From assembly GCA_963843745.1 (NCBI GenBank), contig CAWJLP010000007.1, positions 558,001 to 622,000 on the forward strand: DNA of 64,000 nucleotides. Reading direction: 5' to 3'. Below, one piece after another: positions 15,981 to 24,561 of this stretch. Position 1 is the first letter of the stretch. Each line of letters starts with the position of its first letter. This stretch comes from Trebonia sp963843745 (GTDB taxonomy: Bacteria; Actinomycetota; Actinomycetes; Streptosporangiales; Streptosporangiaceae). The notes beneath the pieces are model-generated. The model searched no databases. It saw only the letters and a program-made list of their open reading frames with translations, and was not told the DNA's origin. The translations under genes and the position numbers were made by a program.

Positions 15981-16985
15981 CTATGACTCCCGCAAGGCGG
16001 GGCCGCCGGGGGAGATTCTCCGCGGTGTTCCGAAGGACGGCCGCGGAAATCTCCCCCAAGGCCACGCCGCCGCTAACTGTCTAAGGACCTCAACCTCACG
16101 GTCGGGAGTGGGTTCCGCCTTGGTCTTACGGCTATTAAGCCACAGCCAGTAGGCCCCGCCGGCCAGCAGCACGGCGCACAGGGTCCAGCCGAGGGCTGTC
16201 GTGCTCATGCCGACGTACTTCAGCCCGGAGGCGAAGATCACGAAGGTGATGATCGGCCGGATGTACTTGTCCGGCGCCCGGGACGAGAGCAGGGAGCCCA
16301 CGAGCACGGCGGGCACGCTGCCGATGATCACGGCGGCGGTCAGCCCGAACTGCACGTGGCCGAACGCCAGCGCGCCCAGCGCCGCCGCGGCGGTGAGCGG
16401 GACCGCCTGCGTCAGGTCGGTACCGACGAGCTGGCCCGCGGCGAGCATCGGGTAGGTGAACAGCAGCAGCACGATCATCAGCGAGCCAGAGCCGACCGAG
16501 GTCATGCCGACGATCAGGCCGCCGACGATGCCGATGGCGACCGAGGGGAGCGGGCGGACCCGGATCGCCTCGATCGCCCCGGTGCGCTGCTGGCCCGACC
16601 GCCGGTCCAGCCAGTAGCGCAGCACCATCGCGGCGGTGCCGGCGAGCAGCGCCGCGCCGAGCGCGATCTCCACGTTCTGCTGCGACGCGGAGCTGCCGCC
16701 GAGCACGTGCAGCAGGTAGGCGCCGAGGAACGCCATCGGCACCGAGCCGAGGCACATCCAGCCGACCAGCCGGAAGTTGACGGTCCCCCGCTGAATGTGC
16801 ACCGCGGAGCCCACCGGGCGCATCACCACGGCGGCGACCAGGTCGCTGGAGATCGCCGCGGCCGGCTTGACGTTGAAGAGCAGGATGAGCATCGGCGTCA
16901 TCAGCGCGCCGCCGCCCGCTCCGGTCAGCCCGACCAGCAGCCCGACGATGGCGCTGCCAAGGATGATGTAGGGGTTGAGACCCAT
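15981..16985 (-). CDS. TauE/SafE-family anion exporter
   Basis: The 334-residue membrane protein has about eight helices and the two TauE half-repeats, each starting with a Gly-rich motif (VGLLVGLTGAGGGALMTPML near 14 and VGGLIVGMTSVGSGSLMIVLL near 160). The family exports sulfite, sulfoacetate or related organic anions. The last about 30 residues (PWGRFPRPSFGTPRRISPGG) are encoded by palindromic element C copy 2, so the original C-terminus was probably replaced when the element arrived. The 375-bp upstream gap holds four strong palindromes. Confidence 0.88.
   Translation of the reverse strand: MGLNPYIILGSAIVGLLVGLTGAGGGALMTPMLILLFNVKPAAAISSDLVAAVVMRPVGSAVHIQRGTVNFRLVGWMCLGSVPMAFLGAYLLHVLGGSSASQQNVEIALGAALLAGTAAMVLRYWLDRRSGQQRTGAIEAIRVRPLPSVAIGIVGGLIVGMTSVGSGSLMIVLLLFTYPMLAAGQLVGTDLTQAVPLTAAAALGALAFGHVQFGLTAAVIIGSVPAVLVGSLLSSRAPDKYIRPIITFVIFASGLKYVGMSTTALGWTLCAVLLAGGAYWLWLNSRKTKAEPTPDREVEVLRQLAAAWPWGRFPRPSFGTPRRISPGGPALRES
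16008..16057. repeat. Palindromic element family C, copy 2
   Basis: Arms 16008-16025 and 16041-16057 (GGGGGAGATTCTCCGCGG and partner) enclose the loop GTTCCGAAGGAC, which is the reverse complement of the copy 1 loop. The two copies are therefore inverted relative to each other and bracket the PTH2-like gene. This copy lies inside the 3' end of the TauE coding frame. Confidence 0.8.
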
Positions 16986-17140
16986 CAGGACTCCGATCCT
17001 GGTCGCTCGGCCTTCCTACTTTGCTGATGGAGAATATATCTCTTGTAACCAGATTGTAAAAGTTGTAACGACGCTACCTGCCCGGACGGCACCCGCACCC
17101 CGTCCGAGCTCCCCTCGCCCCGTCCGAACTCACCCCAAAC

Positions 17141-17301
17141 GTGGTCGATGTGACATCGTCCACACTCTTTGGTGGTCGATGGGACATCGACCACGTTCCG
17201 GTGTGGGCGTCCCCGCGCTGTGGGCGGCCACCCCGCGCCGGCCAAAGGCGGTCGATGGTCCATCGACCGCACTCTTTGGGGGTCGATGGTCCATCGACCG
17301 C
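17141..17301. repeat. Two modules of paired 23-bp palindromes (family D)
   Basis: Four palindromes of 23 bp lie at 17141-17163, 17172-17194, 17248-17270 and 17279-17301. They form two modules, each palindrome-ACTCTTTG-palindrome followed by GTTCCGG, with 53 bases between. Module 1 uses GTGGTCGATG with ATCGACCAC; module 2 uses GCGGTCGATGG with CATCGACCGC, so the second base pair changed from T-A to C-G on both sides. The region is the gap (16986-17360) between glpD and the TauE gene and contains no other feature. Confidence 0.85.
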
Positions 17302-17360
17302 GTTCCGGGCGGCCGGGTGCTCGGGGCTCCTGGGGCGCTCGGGTTCCCGGGATTCCCGAG

Positions 17361-19052
17361 TTACGCGGGGACCGAGACCGGGGCGGCCGCTTCCGGGAAG
17401 GTCTCCGGGGATTGCAGGGCCTCGGAGTTGGCGGCGGCGAATTCCGCGTACCTGCGGATCTCGAGCGCGCGGCGGCGACGGCCCCAGCCGAGCAGGCCGC
17501 CCATGATGGCGGCGACCTCGGGCGCCGCCCCGGTGCCCGCGTCGGGCGACTCGATCAGCAGCCTGATCCGGCGGGCGAGCACGTCTTCGACGTGCAGCGC
17601 GCCCTCGTGGGTGACGGCGTAGGCGACTTCGGCGCGCAGGTAGGGGTAGCCGTCGAGCAGCGGCATGCCTAGCGACCTGTTCGCGCCGATCAGGTCGAGC
17701 AGCTCGCACGTCAGCGACCCGAACCGGCTGATCAGGTGCTGGACGGCGGCGAGCGGCAGCCCGTAGTCCTCGGCGAGCCGCCGGGCCGCGGCGCGGACCG
17801 CGGGAAAGCCGTCCGCGCCGAGCAGCGGCAGCTGGTCGGTGACCGATGGCGGGGCCGGCCGCGGCAAGCCCTCGACCGCGGCGTCCACCACGTCCCTGGC
17901 CATCAGCCGGTAGGTGGTGAACTTCCCGCCGGCGATCGTTGCGAGCCCGGGCAGCGGCACGTCCACGACGTGCTCCCGCGACAGTTTCGTGGTCGGAGTC
18001 TCGGCGGCGGCCGCCACGAGCGGCCGCAGGCCGGCGTAGACGCCTATGACATCCGCCCTGGTGAGCGGCTTGGCCAGGATCCGGTTGGCCGCCGTGAGGA
18101 TGTAGTCGACATCCTCGCCGGTGGCGGTGGGCTCGTCCCGCTCGCCGGACCACTCGGTGTCGGTGGTGCCGACGATCCACCGCTCGCCCCACGGGATGAA
18201 GAACAGCACGCTCTTCTCGGTGCGGACGATCATGCCGGCGTCGGCGTCGATGGCGGACCTGGGCATCACCAGGTGCACGCCCTTGGACATCCGCACCTCG
18301 TAACCGGCTGCCACCCCGTCGAGCGAGCGCACCAGGTCAGTCCACACCCCGGCGCACACCACCACCCGCTCCGCCAGGATGTCGACCGACCGGTCGGTTT
18401 CTTTGTCGAGCACCCGGGCGCCGATCACCGCTGACCCGTCCGGTGACCGCAGCAGTGACGTCGCACTGGCCCTGGTGACCACGATCGCGCCGTGCGCCGC
18501 CGCGGTCCGCGCCACGGTGACCGTGTGCCGGGCGTCGTCCACCTGCGCGTCGTAGTAGACCATCGCGCCGGCCAGCCTGTCGGGGCGCAGCGCGGGCGCC
18601 CGGCGCAGCGCGCCGCGCGCGTTGAGGTGCCGGTGGTGCGGGACGGGGCGCTTGCCGCCCTCCATCGCGTCGTAGATCACCAGGCCGGCGCTCACGTACG
18701 GCCGCTCGACGACCTTCCGGTACAGCGGGTAGAGGAACGGCATCGGCCGGACCAGGTGCGGCGCGAGCCTGGTGACGAGCAGGTCGCGTTCCCGCAACGC
18801 CTCCCGCACCAGCTTGAAGTCGCCCTGCTCCAGGTACCGAAGGCCGCCGTGGATCAGCTTGCTCGACCGGCTCGACGTGCCGGCGGCGAGGTCACGGGAC
18901 TCGACGAGCCCTACCCGCAGGCCTCGGGACGCGGCGTCCAGCGCGGCCCCCGCGCCAGTGATGCCGCCGCCCACCACCAGGACATCGAGCGGGCCCGCGG
19001 CCAGTTTCTGCAGCGCAGCGGACCGGTCACGTGCGTCAAGAGCACCGGGCAT
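17361..19052 (-). CDS. glpD: Aerobic glycerol-3-phosphate dehydrogenase
   Basis: This FAD enzyme oxidises sn-glycerol-3-phosphate to dihydroxyacetone phosphate at the membrane and feeds electrons to quinone. The 563 residues include the FAD fold VLVVGGGITGAGAALDAASRG (24-44 region), the GlpD motif SRSSKLIHGGLRYLEQGDF (about 61-79), IPWGERWIVGTTDTEW in the substrate domain, GGKFTTYRLMA, and the C-terminal DAO_C cap. A glycerol kinase frame lies 3.4 kb away on the other strand, so the pair covers glycerol catabolism although they are not one operon. No glpF is seen. The starts at 19052 (ATG) and the lack of a clear promoter in the 62-bp gap suggest co-transcription with the upstream monooxygenase. 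Confidence 0.93.
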   Translation of the reverse strand: MPGALDARDRSAALQKLAAGPLDVLVVGGGITGAGAALDAASRGLRVGLVESRDLAAGTSSRSSKLIHGGLRYLEQGDFKLVREALRERDLLVTRLAPHLVRPMPFLYPLYRKVVERPYVSAGLVIYDAMEGGKRPVPHHRHLNARGALRRAPALRPDRLAGAMVYYDAQVDDARHTVTVARTAAAHGAIVVTRASATSLLRSPDGSAVIGARVLDKETDRSVDILAERVVVCAGVWTDLVRSLDGVAAGYEVRMSKGVHLVMPRSAIDADAGMIVRTEKSVLFFIPWGERWIVGTTDTEWSGERDEPTATGEDVDYILTAANRILAKPLTRADVIGVYAGLRPLVAAAAETPTTKLSREHVVDVPLPGLATIAGGKFTTYRLMARDVVDAAVEGLPRPAPPSVTDQLPLLGADGFPAVRAAARRLAEDYGLPLAAVQHLISRFGSLTCELLDLIGANRSLGMPLLDGYPYLRAEVAYAVTHEGALHVEDVLARRIRLLIESPDAGTGAAPEVAAIMGGLLGWGRRRRALEIRRYAEFAAANSEALQSPETFPEAAAPVSVPA

Positions 19053-19114
19053 GGGCGGTTTCTCCCTCCCTTTCCCCTGTCATCCATGGTATGTGCCGGG
19101 ACCGCCAGGTCCGG

Positions 19115-20668
19115 TTAGGCGCGCGTGACGTTGCCCACTGCCGCCGCGAGATCGATGCCCGCCGGGTCGCCCGCCCGCCATGCGATGTGCTGATCGGGCC
19201 GCACCAGCAGGAACTCCTGCCAGGGGTAGTCCGCGGGTGCCGCGATCACGGTGAGGGGGAGAGGCAGCGCACGGGCCCGTTCTGACAGATCGAGAACGGA
19301 GGCGGCGGGGGCGCTGGCCGGCGTGACAAGCGTGAACCCGGCACCGAGCGTGTCGTACAGCGACGTGCCGTCCGGCAGCCAGCAGTGCGGCAGCCGGGCG
19401 CCCGGCTCGGCCGACGGCGTGTAGCGGCGCACGTCGTCGACCGCGGCGCCGCCACCGGGCTGCACCACCGGCGAGCCCGCGTAGGAGTAGCCGAGCACCA
19501 GGCCCAGGTTGTGGAACTCCGGCGCCTTCACCCGCTGGATCGCCGCCGCGTCCGCGGCCAGGTCGGCGGGCAGCGCGCGCATGTTGGCCGCCGCGCTGGC
19601 CACCGTCTCCGCCACCACGCCGCGGCGTTCCGCCTCGTAGCTGTCGAGCAGCGCGGGCGGCGCCCAGCCGCGCAGCACGAACGCGAGCTTCCACGCGATG
19701 TTCACCGCGTCGCCGATGCTGGTGTTGTACCCGTGGCCGCCGTACGGCGGGTTCACGTGCGCGCTCTCGCCGGCCAGGAAGACCCGCCGGGTGGCGAACC
19801 GGTCCGCGACGAGCACCCGCGCGGTCCACGGGTCGGAAGCGAGCAGCTCATGCTCGACCGGCGCGCCCACCAGGCCGGTGATCAGCTCGGCGGCGTGCGC
19901 GGCGCCGTGGTCCGCGGCGATGCCCGGCATGATCGCCCACCACGTGCCGTCCAGGTCCAGCCGCCCCATCAGGCCCTGGGTGGCGGCGGTGAGCGCCCAG
20001 TACTGAACGGCCCGGCCGAGCGGGGTGTCGAGGCGGGGCGCGCGGAAGACGACGTTGAAGTTCGGCCGCGGATCGGATGTCCCCTCGTAGCGAGCGCCGA
20101 TCGCGTCGCGGGTCACGCCGCCGTAGCCGTCGCAGCCGACGACGTAGTCGGCGCGGACCTGGTAGGGACGGCCGGTCTCGTCGCGGACGGCGACCGTCAC
20201 GGCGTCGTCGTGTTCGGTGAGCCCGGTGACCGCGTGGCCGAGGCGCAGCCCGGCGCGGGGCTGCGTGGCGAGGTGGGCGCGGAGCACCTCCTCGACGAGC
20301 GGCTGCGGGACCTGCTGGCCGGGCTCGGGGAACCGGTCGTCGCGCTCGGTGGTAAGCCCGAAGGCGCCGTCGAAGTCGGTGATCCGGTTACCGGACAGTG
20401 ACTCGCAGAACGTGACCCGCTGCGACCATTCGACCTTGAGCGGGGCCGCGGCGCGCACCTTCTCCGCGAGGCCCCAGCGGCGCAGCAGCTCCATCGTCCG
20501 GATGCTCGAGGTCTTGGCCCGCGGCCGCTTGTGCGACACCTCCGGCCGCGGCTCGATGACGAGGCAGCCGATGCCCTTGGCGCTCAGCTCGGTCGCGGCC
20601 GCCAGCCCGGCGGGCCCGCCGCCCGCCACCAGGACGGCGGTCCTTTCGACATCAGTCACGGCAGCCAT
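19115..20668 (-). CDS. FAD-dependent aromatic-type monooxygenase
   Basis: The 517-residue protein belongs to the PHBH-like group that includes MhpA and polyketide hydroxylases: FAD fold VAGGGPAGLAAATELSAKG near residue 14-32, an Arg-rich RPRAKTSSIRTMELLRRWG segment, the YVVGCDGYGGVTRDA motif near 175, and FLAGESAHVNPPYGGHGYN near 290, where the common GDAAH is GESAH. A C-terminal thioredoxin-like domain (about 390-517) is also typical. It should hydroxylate an aromatic or polycyclic substrate with NAD(P)H and O2, substrate unknown. The start ATG 20668 (MAAVTDVERTAV) is chosen over a longer Arg-rich extension. It is probably co-transcribed with glpD. Confidence 0.85.
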   Translation of the reverse strand: MAAVTDVERTAVLVAGGGPAGLAAATELSAKGIGCLVIEPRPEVSHKRPRAKTSSIRTMELLRRWGLAEKVRAAAPLKVEWSQRVTFCESLSGNRITDFDGAFGLTTERDDRFPEPGQQVPQPLVEEVLRAHLATQPRAGLRLGHAVTGLTEHDDAVTVAVRDETGRPYQVRADYVVGCDGYGGVTRDAIGARYEGTSDPRPNFNVVFRAPRLDTPLGRAVQYWALTAATQGLMGRLDLDGTWWAIMPGIAADHGAAHAAELITGLVGAPVEHELLASDPWTARVLVADRFATRRVFLAGESAHVNPPYGGHGYNTSIGDAVNIAWKLAFVLRGWAPPALLDSYEAERRGVVAETVASAAANMRALPADLAADAAAIQRVKAPEFHNLGLVLGYSYAGSPVVQPGGGAAVDDVRRYTPSAEPGARLPHCWLPDGTSLYDTLGAGFTLVTPASAPAASVLDLSERARALPLPLTVIAAPADYPWQEFLLVRPDQHIAWRAGDPAGIDLAAAVGNVTRA

Positions 20669-20759
20669 CTTCCGCCCCGGCCGCCCAGCCTGTCGACGCC
20701 AGGCCAAGCGCTTGCGGAGCCGGAGATGAGCGCCACACAGCAATATCCGAAGTCACATT

Positions 20760-20813
20760 CATGATCACGAAAGATCTGGGCCGCTATCGCAGCCACAAAC
20801 CTTCGTGATCATG
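20760..20813. repeat. AT-rich 12-bp inverted repeat
   Basis: CATGATCACGAA (20760-20771) pairs perfectly with its complement at 20802-20813 over a 30-base loop. It lies in the gap between the start of the monooxygenase and the stop of the exporter gene and could be an operator pair or an extended hairpin. Confidence 0.6.
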
Positions 20814-20834
20814 GAATTCCGGTTGCAAATTCTC

Positions 20835-20865
20835 CCAGTAGCGGCGCCCCGCCGACGCCGCTACT
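20835..20865. terminator. Hairpin at exporter 3' end
   Basis: CAGTAGCGGC and GCCGCTACTG pair perfectly around an 11-base GC loop, overlapping the stop codon region of the exporter gene (stop at 20861). It is a probable terminator for minus-strand transcription, without a T tract, as is common in actinomycetes. Confidence 0.55.
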
Positions 20866-22387
20866 GGCCCGTTTGCAGCGCGATCAGGTTGACGCGCTGG
20901 CCGCGGCCGTCCTCGCGCAGCAGTGCCGCCGCCACCACGACGCTGGCCGCGACCAGCAACGCGCTGACGGCGAAGCCGGCGTGGAAGCCGGCGGTGAGCG
21001 CGGCAGGCGCCGCGTTCCCGGCAGCAGCGGAACGCGCCGCAAAAGACGCGACCACCGTGGCGATCACCGCGAGGCCGAGCGCGCCGCCAAGCTGGCGGCT
21101 CACGTTAAGCAGCGCGGACGCGACGCCGTGCCGGTCCGCCGCGACACCGGACATCGCCGCCACGGACGTGGGGACGATCACGGCGCCCGCGCCGAGGCCG
21201 ACGATGACCGTCGGCAGGATGATGTCCGTCAGCAGGTGCCCGGAGACCGGAACGCGGGCCAGCAGCACCAGCCCGGCAAGGCTCACGGCCGAGCCGAGAA
21301 TCGACGTGGCCCGGATGCCGGCCAGCGACACGAGCGCGGGCGCGGCGGCCGCCGCGACGAGGATCGACAGGCCGAACGGCACGTACGCCAGCCCCGTGCG
21401 CAGCGCCGAGTAGTGCAGCACCTGCTGCATGTACAGCGTGGTCGAGTAGAACACCGCGAACATCGCGCTGGACAGCAGCGCCGACACCACGTTGGCGCCG
21501 GCCACGGACCGGTTCCGCCACAGCGACGGCGGCATCAGCGGCGCGCGCCCCGTGCGCTCCTCGCGCGCCTCGTGCACCACGAAGTACCCGGCGAGAGCCG
21601 CCGCCGCGCACAGCAGCCCGACCGTGCGCGCGGACCCCCAGGCGTGGCCGGACGTCTGCGCCACCGCGTAGGCGAGCAGGCTCGCGCCCGCGGTCACGCT
21701 CACCGCGCCGCCGACGTCGAAGCCGCGCCACGAGGCGCCGGCCCCGCCCCCACGCGGCGAGTCGGCCGGCAGCACCCGCAGCGCGGCCACGATCACGAGC
21801 AGCCCGACCGGGATGTTGATCAGGAAGATCCACCGCCACCCGGCGGCCGACACGAGCGCGCCGCCGACCACGAGCCCGAGCGTCCCCGCCGCCGCGGAGA
21901 TCCCGCCCCACACCGAGAACGCCCTGGTCCGCGCCGGGCCGGCCGGGAACACCGACGTCAGCATGGCGAGCGTCATCGGCACCACGAACGCGGCCGCGAG
22001 CCCCTCGACCGCCCGCGTGATGATCATGACGGCGGCCGACGGCGCCAGCGCGGACCCCAGCGACGCCGCCGCGAACACCGCCGTCCCGGCGACCAGCACC
22101 CGCCGCCGGCCGAGCAGGTCCCCGGTGCGCCCGCCGAGCAGCAGGAACCCGCCGAACGGCACCATGTACGCGTCCACCATCCAGGCCAGCCCGCCCTCGG
22201 AGAAGTGCAGCGAGTTCCTGATCGCGGGCATCGCGACGTTGACCACGGTCACGTCGATGGTGTCCAGCAGCGCCGCCAGGCACAGCACGGCGAGCGCCAG
22301 CACGTGCCGCCGCGTCCAGCGGAACTCCGCGCCGCCCGCGGCCGTCGCCGAAGAAACACCTACTGACCGATTAGTAAGCTCGCTCAT
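20861..22387 (-). CDS. DHA2-family MFS drug exporter
   Basis: The 508-residue protein has about 14 membrane helices and the DHA2 signatures: LDTIDVTVVNVAMPAIRNSL in helix 1 (motif D region), LLLGGRTGDLLGRRRVLVAG between helices 2 and 3 (motif A), and a helix 5 with GPARTRAFSVWGG and GLVVGGALVSAAGWRWIFLINIP (motif C). It should expel hydrophobic toxic compounds by proton antiport. It is divergent from the TetR frame, with a TetR-type operator in the 51-bp gap and a second half-site inside its own first codons, so it is very likely repressed by that TetR. Confidence 0.92.
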   Translation of the reverse strand: MSELTNRSVGVSSATAAGGAEFRWTRRHVLALAVLCLAALLDTIDVTVVNVAMPAIRNSLHFSEGGLAWMVDAYMVPFGGFLLLGGRTGDLLGRRRVLVAGTAVFAAASLGSALAPSAAVMIITRAVEGLAAAFVVPMTLAMLTSVFPAGPARTRAFSVWGGISAAAGTLGLVVGGALVSAAGWRWIFLINIPVGLLVIVAALRVLPADSPRGGGAGASWRGFDVGGAVSVTAGASLLAYAVAQTSGHAWGSARTVGLLCAAAALAGYFVVHEAREERTGRAPLMPPSLWRNRSVAGANVVSALLSSAMFAVFYSTTLYMQQVLHYSALRTGLAYVPFGLSILVAAAAAPALVSLAGIRATSILGSAVSLAGLVLLARVPVSGHLLTDIILPTVIVGLGAGAVIVPTSVAAMSGVAADRHGVASALLNVSRQLGGALGLAVIATVVASFAARSAAAGNAAPAALTAGFHAGFAVSALLVAASVVVAAALLREDGRGQRVNLIALQTGQ

Positions 22388-22426
22388 GCGGGCGAGCCTA
22401 ACTCACTTACTAATCGATAAGCAAGT
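22368..22426. promoter_or_regulatory. TetR operators between exporter and tetR-glpK
   Basis: A 22-base imperfect palindrome centred at 22415/22416 (ACTTACTAATCGATAAGCAAGT, 22405-22426) has the form and AT content of a TetR operator. An 11-base block of it (CTTACTAATCG, 22406-22416) recurs inverted at 22368-22378 inside the exporter start. Occupation of both sites would cover the exporter's translation start and the tetR promoter. Confidence 0.7.
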
Positions 22427-22438
22427 AGACTCTACGCC

Positions 22439-24535
22439 ATGACCCAGCCCGACACCAAGCAGCGGATCCTCGCCATCGCGGGCGAGCTGTTCGCCCGGCA
22501 GGGCTACACCGGCACGACGATCGCCGACATCGCCCGCGAGCTCGGCACCACGACCGCCGCGCTGTACTACCACTTCCCGTCCAAGGCGGCGATCCTCGGC
22601 GGCCTGCTCGCCAGGCCCCTGGAGGCCTACACCAGGCTCCTCGACGGCCTCGCCTCCGGCGAGTCCACACCAGCGGACCTGCTCGGCGCGATCATCGACA
22701 TCACCGCCGACTCCCGCGACCTGGCCACGATCATCGACCGCGACCCGGCCGCGCTGGCGATGATCGACCAGCAGCTGCCCCGGTCCTCCGCCGAGATGAC
22801 CGCGCAGACGATCGCCGCGCTCGCCGGTCCCGAACCGGACCGCGCCGCGCTCATCCGCGCCAACGCGGCGCTGGCCGTCGCGAAGGCGGCCACGCTCGCC
22901 GCGCTCGACCTCGGCGACGGCAGGTTGACGCCGGCTGATCGCGGCGAGGTGCTCGCCGTCGCGCTGGGAACATTGAAAGAATTATCCGGAACGATCTCGT
23001 GGTGCCTCCCGAAGGGACATGCCGTGGCCGATTTCGTCGGGGCCGTCGATCAGGGCACCACGAGCACGCGGTTCATGATCTTCGACCACGGGGGCAACGA
23101 GGTTGGCAGGCACCAGCTCGAGCACCAGCAGATCCTGCCGAGGCCTGGCTGGGTCGAGCACAACCCGGTGGAGGTCTGGGAGCGCACCAGGACCGTGATC
23201 GCGGCCGCGCTGAACGCGGCGAGCCTGGCGCCGCGCGACCTGGCCGCGCTCGGCATCGCGAACCAGCGGGAGACGACCGTGGTGTGGAACCGCCGCACCG
23301 GCGTCCCGTACGCCAACGCGATCGTCTGGCAGGACACCAGGACCGACCGGATCGCCGCGGCGCTGGAGAAGAGCGGCGGCGGGGAGGTGATCAGGCGCAA
23401 GGCCGGCCTGCCGCCCGCGACGTACTTCTCCGCGGGGAAGCTTCAGTGGCTGCTGGAGAACGACGGCCGGCTGCGCGCCGACGCGGAGCGCGGTGAGGCG
23501 CTGTTCGGCACCATCGACTGCTGGCTGCTATGGAACATGACCGGCGGCACCGCCGGCGGCGTGCACATGACCGACGTGACGAACGCCAGCCGCACGATGC
23601 TGATGGACCTGCGCACGCTGGACTGGGATGAGGAGCTGTGCGAGCTGTTCGGCGTGCCGCGGGCGATGCTGCCGCGCATCGTCCCGTCCGCCTTCGACTT
23701 CGGGCTGACGGCGCCGCTGGGCGCGGTCGGCGGCGAGGTGCCGATCGGCGGGGTGCTCGGCGACCAGCAGGCGGCCACGATGGGCCAGGTGTGCTTCGCG
23801 CCCGGCGAGGCGAAGAACACCTACGGCACCGGCAACTTCCTGGTGCTCAACACCGGCGCCTCGATCCACGAGTCCGGGTCCGGGCTGCTCACTACGGTCG
23901 CCTACCAGCTCGGTGCCCGGCCGCCGGTGTACGGCCTTGAGGGCTCGGTCGCGGTGACCGGCGCGGCGGTGCAGTGGCTGCGCGACCAGCTCGGCATCAT
24001 CAGCGGCGCCGCGCAGAGCGAGGGCCTGGCCAGGCAGGTCGACGACACCGCGGGCCTGTATTTCGTGCCGGCGTTCTCCGGGCTGTTCGCGCCGTACTGG
24101 CGCGCCGACGCCCGCGGCGCGATCGTGGGGCTGTCCAGGTTCCACACCAACGCGCACCTGGCCAGGGCCACGCTCGAGGCGATCTGCTACCAGAGCAGGG
24201 ACGTGGTGGAGGCGATGGCCGCCGATTCCGGCGTCACCCTCGACGTGCTGAAGGTGGACGGCGGGGTCACCGCCAACGACCTGTGCATGCAACTGCAGGC
24301 CGACATCCTTGGCGTCCCGGTCAGCCGCCCGGTGGTCGCGGAGACCACCGCGCTCGGCGCGGCCTACGCGGCCGGCCTGACGGCCGGTTTCTGGCGGGAC
24401 ACCGCGGAACTGCGCGTCAACTGGCACGAGTCCCGCCGCTGGGAGCCCACCTGGTCGGAAGACCGCCGCGCGGCCGGCTACGCAGGCTGGAAGAAAGCGA
24501 TCAACCGCACCCTGGACTGGGTAGACGTTGGGTAA
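22439..24535 (+). CDS. TetR regulator fused in frame to glycerol kinase
   Basis: One uninterrupted 698-codon frame holds two complete proteins. Residues 1-195 are a TetR repressor (HTH 28-53, IADIARELGTTTAALYYHF, then a helical ligand domain). Residues 196-698 are a full-length glycerol kinase: DQGTTSTR near 203-210, NQRETTVVWNR, GVLGDQQAATMGQ, EGSVAVTGAAVQWLRD and VDGGVTANDLCMQLQADI; it phosphorylates glycerol with ATP. A GTG at 23024, codon 196, follows GAAGGGA by 6 bases and could start GlpK alone. The linking DNA (22969-22997) is AT-rich like an intergenic promoter, so a lost tetR stop, by mutation or a sequencing indel, is as likely as a genuine sensor-kinase fusion. Confidence 0.75.
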   Translation: MTQPDTKQRILAIAGELFARQGYTGTTIADIARELGTTTAALYYHFPSKAAILGGLLARPLEAYTRLLDGLASGESTPADLLGAIIDITADSRDLATIIDRDPAALAMIDQQLPRSSAEMTAQTIAALAGPEPDRAALIRANAALAVAKAATLAALDLGDGRLTPADRGEVLAVALGTLKELSGTISWCLPKGHAVADFVGAVDQGTTSTRFMIFDHGGNEVGRHQLEHQQILPRPGWVEHNPVEVWERTRTVIAAALNAASLAPRDLAALGIANQRETTVVWNRRTGVPYANAIVWQDTRTDRIAAALEKSGGGEVIRRKAGLPPATYFSAGKLQWLLENDGRLRADAERGEALFGTIDCWLLWNMTGGTAGGVHMTDVTNASRTMLMDLRTLDWDEELCELFGVPRAMLPRIVPSAFDFGLTAPLGAVGGEVPIGGVLGDQQAATMGQVCFAPGEAKNTYGTGNFLVLNTGASIHESGSGLLTTVAYQLGARPPVYGLEGSVAVTGAAVQWLRDQLGIISGAAQSEGLARQVDDTAGLYFVPAFSGLFAPYWRADARGAIVGLSRFHTNAHLARATLEAICYQSRDVVEAMAADSGVTLDVLKVDGGVTANDLCMQLQADILGVPVSRPVVAETTALGAAYAAGLTAGFWRDTAELRVNWHESRRWEPTWSEDRRAAGYAGWKKAINRTLDWVDVG

Positions 24536-24561
24536 GCAGGAGCGTCGAAAGGCGGTTTGCC

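Noticed and set aside
20873..22366. 497-codon plus-strand open frame
   Set aside because: Antisense to the DHA2 exporter, with extreme Arg/His/Gln content typical of shadow frames.
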